DNA of 64,000 nt from Cylindrospermum sp. NIES-4074 (GTDB lineage: Bacteria > Cyanobacteriota > Cyanobacteriia > Cyanobacteriales > Nostocaceae): NCBI GenBank assembly GCA_003994795.1, contig AP018269.1, positions 6,041,687-6,105,686 on the forward strand, in the 5' to 3' direction. The notes under the pieces were generated by a model, which saw only the letters and a list, made by a program, of their open reading frames with translations, was not told the origin of the DNA and searched no databases. Positions 52,147 through 60,863 of this stretch are shown piece by piece (position 1 is the first letter of the stretch; each line of letters opens with the position of its first letter). The position numbers and the translations under genes were made by a program.

Positions 52147-52659
52147 TCATGAACTATTACCGCTATCAATTAAAGAGTCAAAAGCTGCTAAGATATATTC
52201 TTGCAGCTTCAACTTATATCCATCTGTTGATAGACTAGCTAAGGGTTCTGGGCTAACTGTAACTAGACTTTGCTTGTTGGATATTCGCTGACAGTGGACA
52301 ATAGCAACATCAAATCGGCATGGGTAATCAGCCTTTTCCGGGTACTGAGTTAAAAACATCGTCGCTGTGCTACAAATTTTGGCTTGCTTTTGTGGAGTGA
52401 TAGCGCTTCTTCCCCCTGCATCCCAGTTGCCAGAACTGCGGGTTTTAACTTCCACAAATGCCAGCGTAGACTTCTGAGTGTTATTATTTGGCGTTGCTCC
52501 CCCTTCATATTGAGCAATAATATCGATTTCTCCCCAACGGCAAGAAAAACGCCGGTGTAAAATTACCCAACCTGTAGATTGTAACCATTGGGCTACTAGG
52601 TCTTCTCCCAGAAGACCGATTGAAGATTGGGCAGCCTTGTTAGATTTAAATTCTGTCAC
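52147..52659 (-). CDS. yraN: UPF0102/YraN family endonuclease-like protein
   Basis: This is a 170-residue protein of the YraN family. GLLGEDLVAQWLQSTGWVIL, CRWGEIDIIAQ (with the Glu-Ile-Asp of the PD-(D/E)XK site) and LAFVEVKTRSSGNWDAGG (Glu-x-Lys) are the family hallmarks. It has the fold of Holliday-junction resolvases, but its cellular substrate is not known. The start is GTG. It is about 50 residues longer than E. coli YraN, with extra sequence in the middle and at the C-terminus. Confidence 0.9.
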   Translation of the reverse strand: MTEFKSNKAAQSSIGLLGEDLVAQWLQSTGWVILHRRFSCRWGEIDIIAQYEGGATPNNNTQKSTLAFVEVKTRSSGNWDAGGRSAITPQKQAKICSTATMFLTQYPEKADYPCRFDVAIVHCQRISNKQSLVTVSPEPLASLSTDGYKLKLQEYILAAFDSLIDSGNSS

Positions 52660-52713
52660 CTACTAAATTCTACTTGGTTAATTTTTGGATCAGATCAGGT
52701 GATTTTGTTGAGA

Positions 52714-52806
52714 GTAATCCACTTTCATAAATTATCCCGTAAGACACCCCAAACAGGCGAGACACCTGTTCTACAAAATATTTGGGATACTTTTGAAGTT
52801 GGAACA
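52714..52806. repeat. Dispersed repeat GTAATCCACTTTC...GTTGGAACA, copy 1
   Basis: The 93-base element matches 53316-53418 over its whole length, apart from a 10-base addition and substitutions. It contains the AACAGGCGAGAC(A/G)CCTGTT palindrome. The pair flanks the small gene at 53033-53218. Confidence 0.75.
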
Positions 52807-53032
52807 CTGCTATCAAGATTTGTAGATGATTTTTAATAATATTTAATTATGCCTCACATTAGTATCCACTGTACCCCTGCAAATATCAAGCAGAATTGTT
52901 CAGATGCCTGATTTAGCTTTCTAGGGTAGACTCAATGTTAAGAAATATAACTTTCCAGAGTAGACCTAATGAGTTGATTAAACGATATGACGACATAACA
53001 TTCAGTTAATTTTATATATATATTTAACAATC

Positions 53033-53218
53033 ATGCCTAACCCTAAAGGTACACCAGAAAACTTACAGCCTTTTACAACTGATAGAGATGAACCACTTTC
53101 AGAAAAATTAACTGTAAGAATTACCAAATCAATGGACGCTGAAATAAAATCCCAAGATAATCCACCAGAGTTTGTACGCGAGGCAATCCAAAAAGCGCTT
53201 GATGGGCGTGGTAAATAA
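53033..53218 (+). CDS. Small protein, possible ribbon-helix-helix type
   Basis: This is a 61-residue protein. PLSEKLTVRITKSMDAEIK (about residues 20-38) followed by a short helix (PEFVREAIQKAL) has the strand-helix-helix layout of RHH DNA-binding proteins such as CopG-type repressors. No toxin gene is adjacent, so it could be a stand-alone regulator or an orphan antitoxin. The ATG follows A+T-rich sequence with no strong ribosome-binding site. Confidence 0.6.
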   Translation: MPNPKGTPENLQPFTTDRDEPLSEKLTVRITKSMDAEIKSQDNPPEFVREAIQKALDGRGK

Positions 53219-53315
53219 TCCAGCAATCAAAGTAAAATAAGTTCAGTCAGTATCGACCATCTAGAGAATTACTAGACGCGTAAACCTGGTTAATAGTAGT
53301 TTAAATGTACTAAAA

Positions 53316-53418
53316 GTAATCCACTTTCATAAATTATCCCGTGGGGCGAGACGCCTGCCCCCAAACAGGCGAGACGCCTGTTCTACAAAATGTTTGGGAT
53401 ACTTTTGAAGTTGGAACA
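53316..53418. repeat. Dispersed repeat GTAATCCACTTTC...GTTGGAACA, copy 2
   Basis: This is the second copy of the element at 52714-52806. It carries an extra GGGGCGAGACGCCTGCCCC palindrome. Both copies have the same orientation, so recombination between them could delete the RHH-like gene. Confidence 0.75.
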
Positions 53419-53560
53419 GTCTAAAACGGGGTAAATACTAGAAATTTAAGAGAAATACCCAGATAATAATCTCAAAGCATTGATATTGCGTTAAATTCCC
53501 TAACTGACTAATATCAGGATAATGAGATGGATCAGGGTTAGCCATTGAATAAAAATAGAT

Positions 53561-54145
53561 ATGAATAATAAATTTAGCGATCGCACAACAGATTTTACAC
53601 CCAACTCATCCTCAAGAGATGAGTCCACCCAATCTCAAACACTGGCATCAAACTGGCGTCTGGGGGCCAGCATACTCAGTTTATTGCTTTGGGGAATCAT
53701 TTGCACCACGGCGTTTATAGGTTTTGCACCTCCAGCTTTAGCACTGGAATACAACAAAGAAATTTTAATTGAGGCAGATTTCTCAGGACGGGATTTAACA
53801 GACTCCAGCTTTACTAAAGCTAATCTTCGTTATAGTAATTTTAGCAATGCTAACTTGAGCGGTGTCAGTTTCTTTGCAGCAAATCTGGAATCGGCAAATT
53901 TGCAGAATGCTAATCTCACAAATGCCACTTTAGACTCGGCTCGTCTGATTAAAGCAGACTTAACAAATGCAGTTTTAGAAGGTGCTTTTGCAGCCAGCGC
54001 CAAATTTGATGGGGCAATTATTGACGGAGCAGATTTTACTGATGTGCTGCTACGTCGGGACGAGCAAAATAAATTGTGCAAGTTGGCTAAAGGCACTAAT
54101 CCCGTTACAGGAAGAGACACGAGGGATACTTTGTTTTGTCCATAG
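53561..54145 (+). CDS. Exported pentapeptide-repeat protein
   Basis: This is a 194-residue protein with a signal or anchor segment at about residues 32-62 ([20 protein letters not shown] then ALA). About 16 pentapeptide repeats (A(D/N)LXX pattern, as in [18 protein letters not shown]) follow up to about residue 165. A short Cys-containing tail (NKLCKLAKG ... LFCP) ends it. It should form a right-handed beta-helix in the thylakoid lumen or periplasm. The family is abundant in cyanobacteria, and the specific role is unknown. Confidence 0.9.
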   Translation: MNNKFSDRTTDFTPNSSSRDESTQSQTLASNWRLGASILSLLLWGIICTTAFIGFAPPALALEYNKEILIEADFSGRDLTDSSFTKANLRYSNFSNANLSGVSFFAANLESANLQNANLTNATLDSARLIKADLTNAVLEGAFAASAKFDGAIIDGADFTDVLLRRDEQNKLCKLAKGTNPVTGRDTRDTLFCP

Positions 54146-54165
54146 TCTGAATCTGCACAAGATTT

Positions 54166-54513
54166 ATGAGAATAAATCCTGAAGAAATTGCTCGTCATCT
54201 TCGCCAGTTAAATCAAACCCCGGAACAAAGAGTTTTAGAAGAATTGCATTTGCTAGAGCTAGATGAATTTGAGGTTGAACCTTTAGCCATTCATTGGGAA
54301 GAGTTATGCTCTCTGGGTATTCATTGGGAATCTTATAGGGTTCAAGAGACAATGAATGCTTATTCATCAAATCTAGAAGGTGCAATTTTATATGTAATTG
54401 ACTTTAATTACCGGATTGGGTTTGATGACACAAATCATGCTACGAATACTTTTCTTCTAGCTTTACGGGAGGATTTAAAACCTAAGAAGATGTTTGAAAA
54501 GTATCAAAATTGA
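54166..54513 (+). CDS. Small protein whose end lies in a MITE fragment
   Basis: A 115-residue ORF starts 20 bases after the pentapeptide gene. The first 100 residues look like a real protein (EEIARHLRQLNQTPEQRV, then YSSNLEGAILYVIDFNYRIG). The last ten codons (KKMFEKYQN) fall within the inverted-repeat element shared with 11128-11349. The MITE may have replaced the original C-terminus. No family is recognised, and a minus-strand ORF over the same region is weaker. Confidence 0.5.
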   Translation: MRINPEEIARHLRQLNQTPEQRVLEELHLLELDEFEVEPLAIHWEELCSLGIHWESYRVQETMNAYSSNLEGAILYVIDFNYRIGFDDTNHATNTFLLALREDLKPKKMFEKYQN

Positions 54514-54550
54514 TCGAGATACCTCCCTTAAAAAGGGGGCAAAAACCTTA
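54487..54550. repeat. Truncated copy of the 11128-11349 inverted-repeat element
   Basis: Bases from about 54487 to 54535 match the left end at 11130-11170 (AGATGTTTGAAAAGTATC, AAAATTGATCGAGAT). An AAAAAGGGGG patch follows at about 54529-54538. The right half of the element is missing and the next gene starts here. Confidence 0.65.
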
Positions 54551-54589
54551 ATAAAATATGATGCCGAAATACTTGCATTTTTAAATTCT

Positions 54590-55474
54590 GTGAAAACTGA
54601 TACCATTTTTTACAGTTTATTCCAAAGCTTTCCCAGTTTCTTCTTTGAACTCATTAACCAACCTCCAGAAACTGCCAATACCTATCAATTTGCATCGGTG
54701 GAAGTTAAACAACTTGCTTTCAGAATTGATGGCGTATTTTTGCCTAAAGGTAATGCAGCAGCCCCACCGATTTACTTTTTAGAAGTGCAATTTCAACCGG
54801 ATAGAAAGTTTTACTCTCGCTTTTTTACCGAAATATTTCAGTATTTGGATAAAAGCGAATTGCCTAATAATTGGCGGGGAGTGGTGATTTATCCAAGTCG
54901 GAGTGTGGATACAGGAGAGACAGAACGATATATTGAAATCTTGACCAGCCAACGGGTACAGTTAATCTATCTCAATGAATTAGACTCAACAGAAGTGCAG
55001 TCTATTAGTATTGAGACATTAAGGTTAGTTGTGGCACCAGAGTCAACAGCTGGTGAAAAAGCCAAGGAGTTGATTAATCTTGCTAGACAACAAATAGCTG
55101 ATGAAATCACCCAGCGGGAAATTATACAATTGATAGAGACGATTATTGTTTACAAATTTCCCCAAAAAAGCCGCGAGGAGATAGAGCAAATGTTAGGTTT
55201 AAACGAGTTAAAGCAAACGCGAGTTTATCAGGAAGCCTTGATTGAAGGCAAGATTGAAGGCAAAATTGAAGGCAAGATTGAAGGTAAGATTGAAGGTAAG
55301 ATTGAAGGCAAGATTGAAGGTAAGCTAGAAGCTGTCCCCTTTATGCTAAATTTAGGCGCAACTGTGGAACAAATAGCTGAAGTGTTAGGTTTAGATGTTG
55401 AGCAAGTGAGACAGGTAGCTCAAAAGAGTCAGCTAAACCAAGGTCAAGGTGAAAATACTAACGCAACTAACTAA
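54590..55474 (+). CDS. Rpn/PD-(D/E)XK family protein with IEGK repeats
   Basis: This is a protein of about 294 residues from the GTG at 54590. It opens KTDTIFYSLFQSFPSFFFEL, as in the Rpn-related (DUF2887-type) proteins often called transposases but probably nucleases. FRIDGVFLP (Asp) and IYFLEVQFQ (Glu-x-Gln) are the PD-(D/E)XK-like core. REEIEQMLGLNELKQTRVYQ and seven IEGK units (55241-55324, 12-base repeat) form the hydrophilic tail, then LEAVPFMLNLGATVEQIAEV closes it. The upstream in-frame extension to 54494 lies in the MITE fragment and is probably not translated. A partial copy follows at 55540. Confidence 0.8.
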   Translation: MKTDTIFYSLFQSFPSFFFELINQPPETANTYQFASVEVKQLAFRIDGVFLPKGNAAAPPIYFLEVQFQPDRKFYSRFFTEIFQYLDKSELPNNWRGVVIYPSRSVDTGETERYIEILTSQRVQLIYLNELDSTEVQSISIETLRLVVAPESTAGEKAKELINLARQQIADEITQREIIQLIETIIVYKFPQKSREEIEQMLGLNELKQTRVYQEALIEGKIEGKIEGKIEGKIEGKIEGKIEGKLEAVPFMLNLGATVEQIAEVLGLDVEQVRQVAQKSQLNQGQGENTNATN

Positions 55475-55524
55475 AAGACTTAGAGGCTAAAGCTTGGGGA
55501 TAGTTTCTCTCTTCCCAAAAGTTC

Positions 55525-55815
55525 TTGCCTATTTTCGCCAAATTTCCCCAAAAAAGCCGCGAGGAGATAGAGCAAATGTTAGGTTTAAATGAGTTAAAGC
55601 AAACGCGGGTTTATCAGGAAGCCTTGATTGAAGGCAAGACTGAAGGCAAGATTGAAGGTAAGATTGAAGGTAAGCTAGAAGCTGTCCCCTTTATGTTGAA
55701 TTTAGGCGCAACTGTGGAACAAATAGCTGAAGTGTTAGGCTTAGATGTTGAGCAAGTGAGACAGGTAGCTCAAAAGAGTCAGCTAAACCAAAGTGAAGAA
55801 GCCGACGCTAACTAA
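55525..55815 (+). pseudogene. Partial tandem duplicate of the Rpn-type gene's 3' end
   Basis: From 55540 the DNA repeats 55154 onward almost exactly (FPQKSREEIEQMLGLNELKQ and so on) to the same C-terminus, with four xEGK units in place of seven. Only the last third of the parent gene is present. A TTG at 55525 could start a 96-residue product, but no ribosome-binding site is evident. It ends seven bases before the dnaG stop on the other strand. Confidence 0.75.
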
Positions 55816-57724
55816 ATCTCAGCACTTCTTCTATAGAAAAATTACGTAGTCCGTTTAATTCTAGACAACGGCGTTTTTCAGCGTATAAAGCCTCAGCGTA
55901 GTGTCTAGAGCGCTCAGGCTCAGTATTTTCGTCAGTATTTTCCCATAGCTCTTGAAAGTGATGGTAGCGTTTTTCACGCATCACGAGTTCGACACAAGCG
56001 ATCGCCGCTTGAATGACGTGGGGGGTACGCAATATTTCTTTTTTGCTTTTCTCATTCAAATGAAACAGATGAGAAACTACTCCCAATTCCTCAGCTAATT
56101 CTAAATATCTATCTTGTAAATACGAGATTAACTCAACCTGCTCCCCCGCTGCCTGTAAAATTTGTTGCCACAAAAAGCGGTGATGAGAAAGGCTAAATTC
56201 CAAATTTCGCACCTCTAGTTCATCTATAATCGCTTGACGCTGTTCGGGACAATGGAGATAAATCCGCAGCAATAAACCCTCTGCTTGTTCTAATAAACTG
56301 CGTTCGGTTTGTACTAAAGATAGCTTGGCTGTTGATTGCGGCTTGTTTACCCGGCTTACTGGAAGTTGGGAACCAGAAGGTGCAATCTGGGTTAACAGAT
56401 TTTCTACTCGCAGAGGTATGAGTCTAGTGTCCCCCAAACTGAGAATTTCTGCACAGTAAGAAATGTAATAGTTCAGCGTATCTTTATTAACTATATTTTT
56501 GAGTAATTTTACTAATTGTTGGGTGACTTGCTGAAAATCAGTAGCTTGTCTTAAATCGCGATCGCTAATAATTTGCTGAATTTGCCAATCAATCCACAGG
56601 GGAGCATTGGCTAAAAGTTGCCGATAGTCGTCTGGGGTATGGCTACGCAAGTATTCATCAGCATCTTTACCATCGGGCAAATTGAGAATTTTTAACTGCA
56701 CTTCGCCTTTATATGCTAACTCGGCAATTTCGCCGATCGCTCTTTCGGTGGCATTAGTCCCGGCTTTATCGGCATCAAAGTTAAGCACCAACTGCTTTGA
56801 GTCGGTATAGCGCAATATGAGCCGGACTTGTTCCAAACTCAGGGCTGTACCCAGAGAAGCGACAACGTTAGTAATGCCGGCTGCGTGGGGAGCGATCGCA
56901 TCAAAATATCCCTCAACCACCACCGCTTGGTCAAGTTTGGCAATTCCCCCTTTAGCTTGGTCGAGGGCAAATAAGGTTTTACCTTTACTGAAAAGTTCCG
57001 TTTCTGGTGAATTCAGATATTTAGGCTGTTCATCGCTGAGAGTCCGTCCACCAAAGGCAATTACCTTGCCTTGGACATCGCGGATGGGAATCATGAGGCG
57101 ATCGCGAAATACATCATAATAACCGCCCCCTTCCTTGCGTGGCTTAATCAAACCCGCCTTTTCTACTAGTTGTAGAGGGTAATGTTTATCTTCCACCAGA
57201 TAGCGGTAGAGGGTTTCCCAACCTGCGGGAGCATACCCTAAGCCAAATTGCTGAATAGTTGCTTCTGTGAATTGGCGATCGCTTCGCAAATACTGCATCG
57301 CCCTTTGTCCCTGAGATTGTCTGAGGGCGTGTTGATAAAATTGTGCCGTGGAAGCGAGAACCTCATATAACTGCTCACGCAAGGACAACTGACGCTGTAA
57401 TTCTTGCCGTTGTTCAGGTTCCAGGGTTTGCACAGGCACTTGGTAACGTCGCGCCAAATCTAGCACCACGTCCATAAACTGCCGCTTCCCTAAGTCCATC
57501 AAAAACTTAATCGCATTTCCTCCAGCTTGACAGCCGAAGCAATAATACATTTGCTTGGTTTGGCTAACTGTGAAACTGGGACTTTTTTCATCGTGGAAAG
57601 GACACAAACCGACAAAATCCTTCCCACGCTTACGTAAAACCACGTATTCCGAGACAACATCTACAATGTCAGCCCGGAGTTTAACTTCTTCAATTGTGTC
57701 TGGGTGTAAGCGGGGAATTTGCAT
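55808..57724 (-). CDS. dnaG: DNA primase
   Basis: This is a protein of about 638 residues that makes RNA primers for replication. The N-terminal zinc-binding domain (CPFHDEKSPSF and YYCFGCQAGGN, residues 39-66) is followed by the TOPRIM polymerase core (VVVEGYFDAIAPHAAG) and a C-terminal helicase-binding domain. The ATG at 57724 gives MQIPRLHPDTIEEVKLRADI, the usual DnaG start. The frame remains open for 45 more codons upstream, but that part is repeat-derived. It converges with the Rpn-type fragment. Confidence 0.96.
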   Translation of the reverse strand: MQIPRLHPDTIEEVKLRADIVDVVSEYVVLRKRGKDFVGLCPFHDEKSPSFTVSQTKQMYYCFGCQAGGNAIKFLMDLGKRQFMDVVLDLARRYQVPVQTLEPEQRQELQRQLSLREQLYEVLASTAQFYQHALRQSQGQRAMQYLRSDRQFTEATIQQFGLGYAPAGWETLYRYLVEDKHYPLQLVEKAGLIKPRKEGGGYYDVFRDRLMIPIRDVQGKVIAFGGRTLSDEQPKYLNSPETELFSKGKTLFALDQAKGGIAKLDQAVVVEGYFDAIAPHAAGITNVVASLGTALSLEQVRLILRYTDSKQLVLNFDADKAGTNATERAIGEIAELAYKGEVQLKILNLPDGKDADEYLRSHTPDDYRQLLANAPLWIDWQIQQIISDRDLRQATDFQQVTQQLVKLLKNIVNKDTLNYYISYCAEILSLGDTRLIPLRVENLLTQIAPSGSQLPVSRVNKPQSTAKLSLVQTERSLLEQAEGLLLRIYLHCPEQRQAIIDELEVRNLEFSLSHHRFLWQQILQAAGEQVELISYLQDRYLELAEELGVVSHLFHLNEKSKKEILRTPHVIQAAIACVELVMREKRYHHFQELWENTDENTEPERSRHYAEALYAEKRRCLELNGLRNFSIEEVLRFS

Positions 57725-57834
57725 TCTAATCAGGGTGTGGGGTGTGGGGGAGCCAGCGCGTTGCGGAGGTTCCCTCCGTTGTAGCGACTGGCGTTGTGGG
57801 GGGTGGCGAAAAAAGGTAAAAGTATGATTTATAT

Positions 57835-57925
57835 AGGACTTACGCAAAAACTCTCCCAAACTCTTCTTTCTCCGTGTCCTCTGCGTCCTCTGCGGTTTGT
57901 TTCTTCATGATTTTGCGTAAGTCCT
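57835..57925. repeat. MITE-like element with AGGACTTACGCAAAA inverted ends
   Basis: AGGACTTACGCAAAA (57835-57849) and TTTTGCGTAAGTCCT (57911-57925) are perfect 15-bp inverted repeats. They enclose CTCTGCGTCCTCTGCGGTTTG, a common intergenic word in Nostocales. The rest of the dnaG-amidase gap (57725-58150) holds no gene; a heptamer-like GGGGTGTGG patch lies near 57736. Confidence 0.75.
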
Positions 57926-58150
57926 GTTATATTTACTTTTTTCTTCTTCCTTTTTTCTACAACCTAGTTTTTAGTCAGTAGTGAAAACTGCCGAAACAAT
58001 ACCCACTCATAGCTATTATATTCTTGTTGCCAAACCCAGAATGAGGGATTTAGGGAAGGGAGAAATCTTACTTCTGTTAAGAGATGGGGTACTGAGGAAT
58101 TGGAAGCAAAAAAATAATTAATTACCACTGACTACAGGAAATACTAAAAA

Positions 58151-59503
58151 ATGGGACGTATTTTTATTTCGGCGGCTCATGGAGGCCGGGAAGCGCGAGG
58201 AACCGATCCAGGTGCAATTGCCGGTGGCACAACCGAAGCCAAGGAAATGATCTTGCTGCGAGATTTGATTGTCACAGAACTGAGGGCGCGTAATTTTGAT
58301 ATTTTGGCTGTTCCTGATGATTTGAGTGCGGCTCAAACCATTGCCTGGATCAATTCTCGCGCTCGTGTAACTGATGTGGCCCTAGAAATTCAGGCTGATG
58401 CAGCTAATAGCCCTACAGTGCGCGGGGCTAGCGTCTTCTATATTGCCAATAATAATCAGCGCAAAAACAATGCAGAACTGTTGCTGATGGGACTGTTACG
58501 GCGCGTTACACAATTGCCAAATCGGGGAGTCAAGCCAGATACAGATAGTGGCTTAGGTAGTTTGAGATTTTGTCGCCAAACTGCGATCGCATCTTTATTG
58601 ATGCAAGTGGGTTTTCTCAGCAGTCCCGAAGATCGCGCTTTACTGCAAACTCGTCGCCGTGATTTTGCCTTAGGAATTGCCGAAGGACTAGTTTCTTGGA
58701 GTCGGATAATTGACCCCAATCCGGGAACTCCCCCAGATCCAAATTATGAAGTAATTAATATTAGCATAAATGGGCAAACTTATCCCGAAAAAGGGATATT
58801 AATTAATGGTAATTCTTACATCCCCATTGATTTAGCTGATCGTTTACGCATTGACCTGTCAAAATCACCTGATGTCCGCCGGATTAGTTATCGCAAAGTA
58901 GTATATATCAAAGCCATTGAACTGCGAGATTTTAATGTTGCTGTTACTTGGGATAGTGCAACTCGCACTGTCAACTTACGCTCAATTTTGCTAATTTCAC
59001 CTGGTCAAATTAATCGAATTGTTGCCAATGGTAATACATCAGAAGTTGAGTTACAACTATTTTTGAGAAATAATAACGAAAATGCCCTAGTGCAGTTTCC
59101 CGACTTACCAAAACTCTATCGGGAAGAAGCTTCTATAGAAGGGATAAATTATGATATTGCCTTTTGCCAAATGTGTGTAGAAACTGGATTCTTACGCTTT
59201 GGTGATGATGTTAAACCAGAACAAAATAACTTTGCAGGTTTAGGCACAGTTGGTGGTGGGACAGAGGAAGCATCTTTTGCCAGTGCCAGAATTGGGGTGA
59301 GAGCGCATATTCAACATTTGAAAGCTTACGCCAGTTTAGAACCTCTAGTACAGCCAGAAGTAGATCCGCGATTTCGCTTTGTGACACGGGGTATTGCTCC
59401 ATTAATTGATCAGCTTTCAGGGCGTTGGTCAGCCGATTTAGATTATGGAGCAAAGATTACAGCAATGGTTAAACGTTTATATGAATCTGCCCGTCTGCTA
59501 TAA
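58151..59503 (+). CDS. Cell-wall hydrolase: degenerate amidase_3 domain fused to a glucosaminidase domain
   Basis: This is a 450-residue protein with an N-terminal amidase_3-like domain (residues 1-180: ISAAHGG with the first zinc His, GGTTEAKEM with the zinc Glu). A copper-amine-oxidase-N-like linker follows (about 200-270, SINGQTYPEKGILINGNSYI). The C-terminal domain is of the glucosaminidase/FlgJ type (about 290-450: IAFCQMCVETGFLRFG, NNFAGLGTVGGG). In amidase_3 enzymes a second zinc His (normally in I-H-A-N-A or I-H-A-D-A) and a catalytic Glu (V-E-V-G-F) are essential. Here they read IQADA and MQVGF, that is, Gln at both places. The amidase may be inactive while the glucosaminidase works. 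No signal peptide is seen. Confidence 0.85.
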   Translation: MGRIFISAAHGGREARGTDPGAIAGGTTEAKEMILLRDLIVTELRARNFDILAVPDDLSAAQTIAWINSRARVTDVALEIQADAANSPTVRGASVFYIANNNQRKNNAELLLMGLLRRVTQLPNRGVKPDTDSGLGSLRFCRQTAIASLLMQVGFLSSPEDRALLQTRRRDFALGIAEGLVSWSRIIDPNPGTPPDPNYEVINISINGQTYPEKGILINGNSYIPIDLADRLRIDLSKSPDVRRISYRKVVYIKAIELRDFNVAVTWDSATRTVNLRSILLISPGQINRIVANGNTSEVELQLFLRNNNENALVQFPDLPKLYREEASIEGINYDIAFCQMCVETGFLRFGDDVKPEQNNFAGLGTVGGGTEEASFASARIGVRAHIQHLKAYASLEPLVQPEVDPRFRFVTRGIAPLIDQLSGRWSADLDYGAKITAMVKRLYESARLL

Positions 59504-59510
59504 TTACTAA

Positions 59511-60320
59511 TTAGGCAGATTTAAAGAAGCGGATAATTTCGCGGACATTATCCAGAAATTGCCCATCAGTGGAAAGTTGCGCGATCGCATTTCTGGCTTC
59601 TCTCGATAAACGCTCATGTTCAGCTTGATTTGTCGCCCGTAACTCTTCTAAATTAGCTAAAATCCGCGCTAACTCTCGGCGAGTTTCTTCAGCAAAGCGT
59701 TCTTGAGTTGCGGGAATTGAATAGGGCTTTTCTGCGTCAAGTTGGTCTTCTATCTTTTGAATTTTTCCTTCCAAGTCAGAAAAGCGATTGCGGAGTTCAA
59801 CAATATCTTCACGGGGATATGTAAATTCCTGGCGAATCATTCTTAATCGTGCATATAAATATTCATAAGCACTGATAGCTGGACGCAGAACGGTTAATAA
59901 CAAAGCTGCACCGGAACCGAAATATCCCACCGTACTAATCCCAGTAACCGCCAGAATATAAAGACCGACGGCTGAGAGCACGTGTAAGGAAATGGCAACC
60001 CAGAGCGATCGCTTCGCCAAATACCCCACATATTTTACTTGTTTATCATCTACTGGAATGCCTTTTTCTACAGATTGTGCTGCTTCTGCTAAAACTTCTT
60101 TAGCCTGAAAATGCACATTCCAGGGTACGGTAACAATCACCAGCAACCACCAAAAGCTTGCACCAGCAATTATCCAATCGAGGAAACTACCAGCAGGTAC
60201 GTGGAACCATTGCAGAACGCCAAAAGCCAGCAGCACTGTCACGACAATTCCCGCAATAGAACTGATGAAGAAGTTAAAATACATCTTGCCTATCTCCGGT
60301 AAAACAATTGCCTCGATCAT
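59511..60320 (-). CDS. Membrane protein with C-terminal coiled coil, function unknown
   Basis: This is a 269-residue protein with four hydrophobic segments (about residues 14-38, 46-65, 105-127, 130-150). A long charged helix follows to the C-terminus (VELRNRFSDLEGKIQKIEDQ, then EETRRELARILANLEELRAT). The layout is of a membrane anchor with a cytoplasmic coiled coil, possibly for assembly or scaffolding. The stop lies eight bases from that of the cell-wall hydrolase on the other strand. No domain is recognised. Confidence 0.75.
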   Translation of the reverse strand: MIEAIVLPEIGKMYFNFFISSIAGIVVTVLLAFGVLQWFHVPAGSFLDWIIAGASFWWLLVIVTVPWNVHFQAKEVLAEAAQSVEKGIPVDDKQVKYVGYLAKRSLWVAISLHVLSAVGLYILAVTGISTVGYFGSGAALLLTVLRPAISAYEYLYARLRMIRQEFTYPREDIVELRNRFSDLEGKIQKIEDQLDAEKPYSIPATQERFAEETRRELARILANLEELRATNQAEHERLSREARNAIAQLSTDGQFLDNVREIIRFFKSA

Positions 60321-60455
60321 GGCTGTGAGTTAGCAGTTATACTAACATCTTGTGCTGGTTTTGCTAGCAGCACACCGCAATCACGACATCAGCTAGCTAC
60401 AGCAAGACAGTTATAAGACAATGCTTGTGCTAGTTTTGCTAATAGCACAGGCCAG

Positions 60456-60863
60456 TTAGGGTAGCAAATAGCTACGCCAAATTTGTTGAGTATCTTTACT
60501 TGCCTTTTCAGGAAGCAGCAAGCGCCAGGTTTTACCTTCTTTTTGAAGTTGCAGATAAACTTCAAAGGGTTTTTGCGGTTGTGTCAAGCGTCGTTTTGGT
60601 AATTTGAGAACTGCGTCGTAAGTTCCACGAATGCGGTAAGTTGGTAATTTTTGGATTGTTAAGGGCTGTTCTTGGGTAATGGATAGCCGTTTGATGTCAA
60701 ATCCCTGGAAGTCCAAATCTAGCTTTTGGCTAAGTTCTTGTTGAGTTTGTTCTAGCTGTATTGCGATCGCTTTTTGCACTAATTCCCTAGTAGGTAGCAG
60801 CGAAATTCCACCACAAGCTGTCAATAGTACCAGCAAAATCGCTGTAAAAATTAATCGCACCAT
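60456..60863 (-). CDS. Predicted lipoprotein
   Basis: This is a protein of about 135 residues from the ATG at 60863 (a GTG five codons upstream is an alternative). The signal peptide IFTAILLVLLTACGG ends with a clear lipobox LTAC, so it is lipid-anchored after export. The mature part (LQLQKEGKTWRLLLP near the end) is a small beta-rich domain with no recognised family. It probably sits on the inner or outer membrane. Confidence 0.75.
   Translation of the reverse strand: MVRLIFTAILLVLLTACGGISLLPTRELVQKAIAIQLEQTQQELSQKLDLDFQGFDIKRLSITQEQPLTIQKLPTYRIRGTYDAVLKLPKRRLTQPQKPFEVYLQLQKEGKTWRLLLPEKASKDTQQIWRSYLLP

Noticed and set aside
54164-54385. 73-codon minus-strand ORF opposite the small gene at 54166-54513
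   Set aside because: The plus-strand frame is longer, starts 20 bases after the preceding gene and has better protein character.
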